From: Reclinomonas americana ATCC 50394
Lineage: Eukaryota > Jakobida > Jakobea > Jakobida
DNA length: 22,785 nucleotides
Direction of reading: 5' to 3'
NCBI GenBank assembly: GCA_048213135.1
Contig: PS015618.1
Coordinates: 68,643-91,427, forward strand
Position 1 is the stretch's first letter, and every line of letters begins with the position of its first letter. The notes under the pieces are model-generated. The model made no database searches and was not told the origin of the DNA. It was given only the letters and a program-made list of their open reading frames with translations. A program made the translations under genes and the position numbers. Below are positions 18,905-22,785 of the stretch, piece by piece.

Positions 18905-21900
18905 CTACGTAACTGCCACGTCGTACAGCTCAACAGGCGCGCTGGAGAGGATGAAAAGCGTTGATGTGGCATCCGGCGCTTCCTCTATCCATCGCCGGTT
19001 GCGTGTGGTGATGCCAGCTCCGTACAGCGTGCCTCCGGTGAAGTCGAGTTCTTGCATCACTCGCTCGTCAAACGAGTGCGACGTGGGCAGCACCGAGAGA
19101 CCGCCAGACACTGATGCAACAACAAACAAGCGGAGCGTGAGTTGATTAGAAGCTTCTCTCCATGTTCTTCTGTTTCTCACTCACCTGTCTGTCGGTAGAA
19201 CACAGCGGATTCGCCATAGGCGGAGTCTGCACAGCGACTGCTGTCGCTACCCTCGGTAGCGAGAAACATGAAGGCGAAGATCACAGGCGCAGCACTGCCA
19301 ACCATCAGTGGTGGCGAGTCCCATCGCAGCTGCCCGCGCATACACGTCACTCATTTTGTTGTAAACATGAGCGTGGCGTGGAAAGCAGGGGAAACACTCA
19401 CCTGACACGCTGTTGTGAACCACTCTGTGCCACGATTGCCAGTTGAAGTCATACTCAGTGGCGAGGTCGTGCGACTCATGATGTCAAGAACAAACGACTG
19501 GGGAGCCGGTGATGGCGGTGATTCGCCGTCTTCCGAGGCACGCTCGTCGTTGCCGAGGATCACGGGAATGAGGTACGAGTCGTTGCAGAGTGGGAAACGG
19601 TCCAACTTGACGCAGACTGATGGTGGTGATGGGAAAATCAGTGTCATGTCAACGCGGCGCGAAGTGCGGATGAGATGTAACTGTGAGACGACCCAGCAGC
19701 ATTCTGCACGGTCTCGAGAGCCGACACGGGGCCGAGGTATCGCCGACCACCTGCACGTACACAGTCCCGATGAAACTCTGACTTCTTTTTAGTGATAATC
19801 GACTGCGCTGAGTTTCACAAACCGCACGAGTCGGGTTGCGTCAAAATGAGACCTATTGTTGTTGGCAGTGGCTCTGTGTGCATGACAAGCTGAGATGAGT
19901 AATCACGAGGAGCTCACTGCCCATCAGCAACGACCAAACGCAACGTGAAGTCGCACGCAGCGAGATCAGCAGGTCGCCAGCTCCTCCACCCTTGATGCCG
20001 CGAATGATGAGCTGCTGCCCCGCCGACACTTGCTCAGAAACAGGCGGTATGCCACTCTCAACAGTGGACGCCATCCATTTCCCCGCGTATTGCTGTCGCG
20101 TCCAACCTTGTGTGTTGCGTGTGTCGGGCTTGTTAATAACCACATCGGCAGCTTCCGATGATAGCACCGTGACCACAATGGGGACCATGTCGTCGAAACG
20201 CGCAGCCAGCACTTGGCGGCGGTGCTTGAATGCGGGGAGATGCAGCAGGAAGGGTGTCACCACGCATTCTCGCTGGCCATTGGCGCACGTGGTGAACCAC
20301 TGACTGCACTCGCCACAGGTCGAGTGCGTTGTGGCAATGGCATCGCAACGGTAGGCGCTCAGGCCTTGCCGTGCTTGACCACCGGCGAGTGCCTGGCTTG
20401 GACCCTCGCAGAGAGCCAACCCCAGCGAGAATACCGACGCAAAGTTATCCCATTCCACCGTCACACTCTGCGGGGCACGTATGCCGGCAAGTTGCTGACA
20501 TGCCACACAGTGAATGTGATGCCCGCTGTGCGAATCAGTCAACAGTGGTGAGTCGGCCACACAGTGAGAGAGAAGGAGAAGAGGCTCTCACTCACCTCGT
20601 TTCACGGTATCGCAAATCCGCACGCCGCGGAATGCGGAATGACACTCGAATATCACCAGTGGCGCCATTTGCCGTCCTGATGGTCACATGTGGCTTCGTT
20701 TGCAGTTGCAGAATGTCCACATCGCTGCCATCGGCGGAGACGAGCGGATGCCGTGCATCAGACACCAGATCTCCCAGACGTACGAGCATGGTCTCGGAAT
20801 ACACTGCACCGCGCAAGTGAGCGATGAGCAATGCCATTGAGGAAACCAGTGTGCCGGCTCACCATGGAAACGAATGCCAGGCAGTGCCACAGAGGCTGCT
20901 CGTCGGGCGGTGGTGGAATGCAGAGAGGTCGCGCAGGCATCGGCAACAGTGCGCACGGTCTGTCGCCACAAAAGATGCAGCAATTTGCCGTCACACAAAC
21001 CAAGAACGGCATGCGGGTCTGCAGCAAATGGTCAGGTCAGTTTGGCAAGAAAGAGGGCATGCATGCAGTGTGAACAACGCACGTCGCTGCGCCGCGGTAA
21101 AGAGATGTGAGACAAACTTGCGCCGCACCACATCCGGTCGTTGAGTGAGCACAGTGCGCGTGTCTCTCTCGGCTTCCAGCTGCGGCAACCAACACTAGCG
21201 CATTAGCTCCCATCTTAGAACTGTTGAGAAGTGTGGCGGTGAACGTACCACCGACAAAGCCGATAGCAATCTGTGCAGCGCCTGCTCAATGCCGGCACCA
21301 TCCAGCGGAAACGCCTGCGGTCCTCCTTCGTGCACGAGCTCAATAGCACACGCCACGGCGCTGCACAATTCGTACAGTGGCGGCTGCTTGGTGGCGTCCG
21401 TTGGCGTCAGAACCGACGAGAGGATGCTCACCACCGTGGACGAGGCTGGCGAGTCGATCAGCGTCGGCGCTGGACAGGCGAGTAAAGGATATATAGTTGG
21501 TACGATTGCGTCATGGTCACTCACACACACAAACACACACAATGACGTACTGTGATGAATAAGTTCCGCGTACAAATCAAAGGCAAGGGCCAGGAAGCGG
21601 GAGTCGCGCATACGCCGACTCATACCGGAGGCCAACGACTGCACTACCAGGGTCTTGTCGTGAATGTCCAGCACTGCGTAGACGACAGACAATGTTCAGT
21701 CAGCCACATTATTACTTCTACTTTGGCTCTCCCCCTCCATGTCATCCACACCGTTAAGCGGCAGCAGTTTCAGCAGCACCAGTACAGCGTCGATTTGCTC
21801 CAAATCGCTGCCGTAGTCGGAAACATCGGTCTGCGCCACCATGTCGCAGAGGCGGCCCGCGACGTCCATGTCGGGAAAACTCAATAGAGCACGTGCGAAT

Positions 21901-22785
21901 TGCAGCGGATTGGTAGCACGTTCCAGCAGCGCACAAACCGCGAGGCTAAAGTACGATCGTTGAGTGACCGAGCGCGACGACAGTGCTCCCAGCATGCGGT
22001 CGAGACCACCGGGTGCCGACAGGAGAACGCCGGCGCAATCGCGCTCTGTGCCGCACACGCAGTTCAAGTTAATGGACGGCCTCCAAAGTCACGCAGATAC
22101 AGCTGGCGGCGTTCGCAACGAGTACGAGCGGCAGACAAGAACTGCCCAATGGAGGCAGGCAGGCAGCGAATAAGCTCTGTCACACTGTTGGCTGCAGCCG
22201 GTCCAGCGGCCGACGAGGTTAATCGACGAGCGTGCTTCTGCTCGGCCGGCACTGGCAGTGAATGATGGCGACTGCTGGCGAGGGGTGTTCGCGTGGCCAT
22301 CAGGGTCGGCAGCGTGAGTGTGTGCGGCGTGGCGGCCGATGATCGCGACGAGATCATGCGATCGTCCGCAGAGTCGAAAAAGGCACGCGGTGTGATCATG
22401 GAAGGCAATGCTAGTTGCCGACGAGGCGACGACGGCATGCTGAGGCTTGTCGTCAACTGCGATCGCAGACTGGTTGGCAGGAGTGGAGAGGATGAGACAG
22501 ATGGTACGGAAGCAACGTACCTTGGTGCCGGGCGGAACCAGCACCACGCCACCGGATCTGGTGGGTGACACAGGCGCGGACCGAGTGAACTGCTGAGAGA
22601 CTGTTCGAAGGGTTTTTTCGTTGGTGACACGCAAAAGGCGAACAACGGCGACGGCGACAGACGCAACACTCGTTCAGGTTCAGTGCGGGAATGCCTGCAG
22701 TGGTACCAAGCACAAACATGAGAACGTGAAATCCCGCAAACAACGTTGTGCTCTCTGCCACTCACCGTCAGCTGCAGCACTCCGG
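18905..22785 (-). CDS. Large multi-exon protein with helical middle and beta-rich C-terminal modules, 5' end outside window
   Basis: Working exons on the minus strand: beyond 22785 to 22766, 22592-22521, 22456-22120, 22045-21752, 21673-21551, 21469-21249, 21179-21083, 21018-20863, 20803-20596, 20525-19918, an uncertain exon around 19830-19690, then 19616-19402, 19329-19185 and 19110-18905. Phases agree except around the uncertain exon. Ser/Pro-rich N-terminal part, then about 300 residues of helical, ARM/HEAT-like sequence (for example MLGALSSRSVTQRSYFSLAV, IDAVLVLLKLLPLN, FLALAFDLYAELIHH). After about 20863 the character changes to beta-rich modules with cysteines, including VTVEWDNFASVFSLGLALCEG, CGECSQWFTTCANGQ, TEWFTTACQLRWDSPPLM and IFAFMFLATEG. 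The protein ends PVELYDVAVT. I do not recognise it. It may be two genes wrongly joined near 20837, where the sequence offers an ATG. Confidence 0.45.

Noticed and set aside
20240-20330. PSI/plexin-type cysteine domain (THSTCGECSQW) in the large minus-strand gene
   Set aside because: Only a few cysteines and a short CxxC fit. The flanking sequence has no plexin or IPT signature and no signal peptide can be seen, so the name is not supported.

Overview
This is nuclear DNA from a unicellular or otherwise simple eukaryote. The genes are eukaryotic (replicative primase, long-form cysteinyl-tRNA synthetase, cysteine dioxygenase). They are split by many very short introns, and no bacterial operon features appear. 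Coding DNA is GC-rich and the genes are tightly packed on both strands. In the six best-modelled genes all 28 introns are 60-89 nt. They mostly start GTGAG, GTRCG or GTGTG and end in CAG, often after CA- or CT-rich tracts. GT/CA and GA microsatellites fill introns and spacers. The lineage cannot be fixed from this window. Two runs of N (626 and 20 bases) show this is a draft assembly.

Layout, left to right: DNA primase small subunit (+, 172-1796). A WD40/PB1/double U-box protein (-, 1812-4715), which converges on primase with 15 nt between stop codons. A less GC-rich interval with a doubtful small spliced reading (4854-5590). A His/Gln/Ser-rich protein (+, 5724-6564). A poly-Gln protein with an AT-hook-like patch and a folded C-terminal domain (+, 7243-8796). 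A coiled-coil protein (-, 9018-11308), interrupted by the large gap. Cysteine dioxygenase (-, 11537-12460). Cysteinyl-tRNA synthetase (+, 13016-15717). A small membrane protein (+, 15864-16313). An acidic protein of unknown function (-, 16477-18649). A large multi-exon protein that runs off the right edge (-, 18905 to beyond 22785), with a helical middle and beta-rich, cysteine-containing C-terminal modules.

The clearest functional grouping is the divergent pair cysteine dioxygenase / cysteinyl-tRNA synthetase. The two genes share a 555-bp intergenic region and compete for the same amino acid, free cysteine, for breakdown or for translation. The other genes show no shared pathway. All exon models were built by hand from splice-site consensus, reading phase and, where possible, homology. 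The primase, cysteine dioxygenase and CysRS models are strong, the WD40/U-box, coiled-coil and acidic-protein models are good, and the last gene is a working hypothesis in places.
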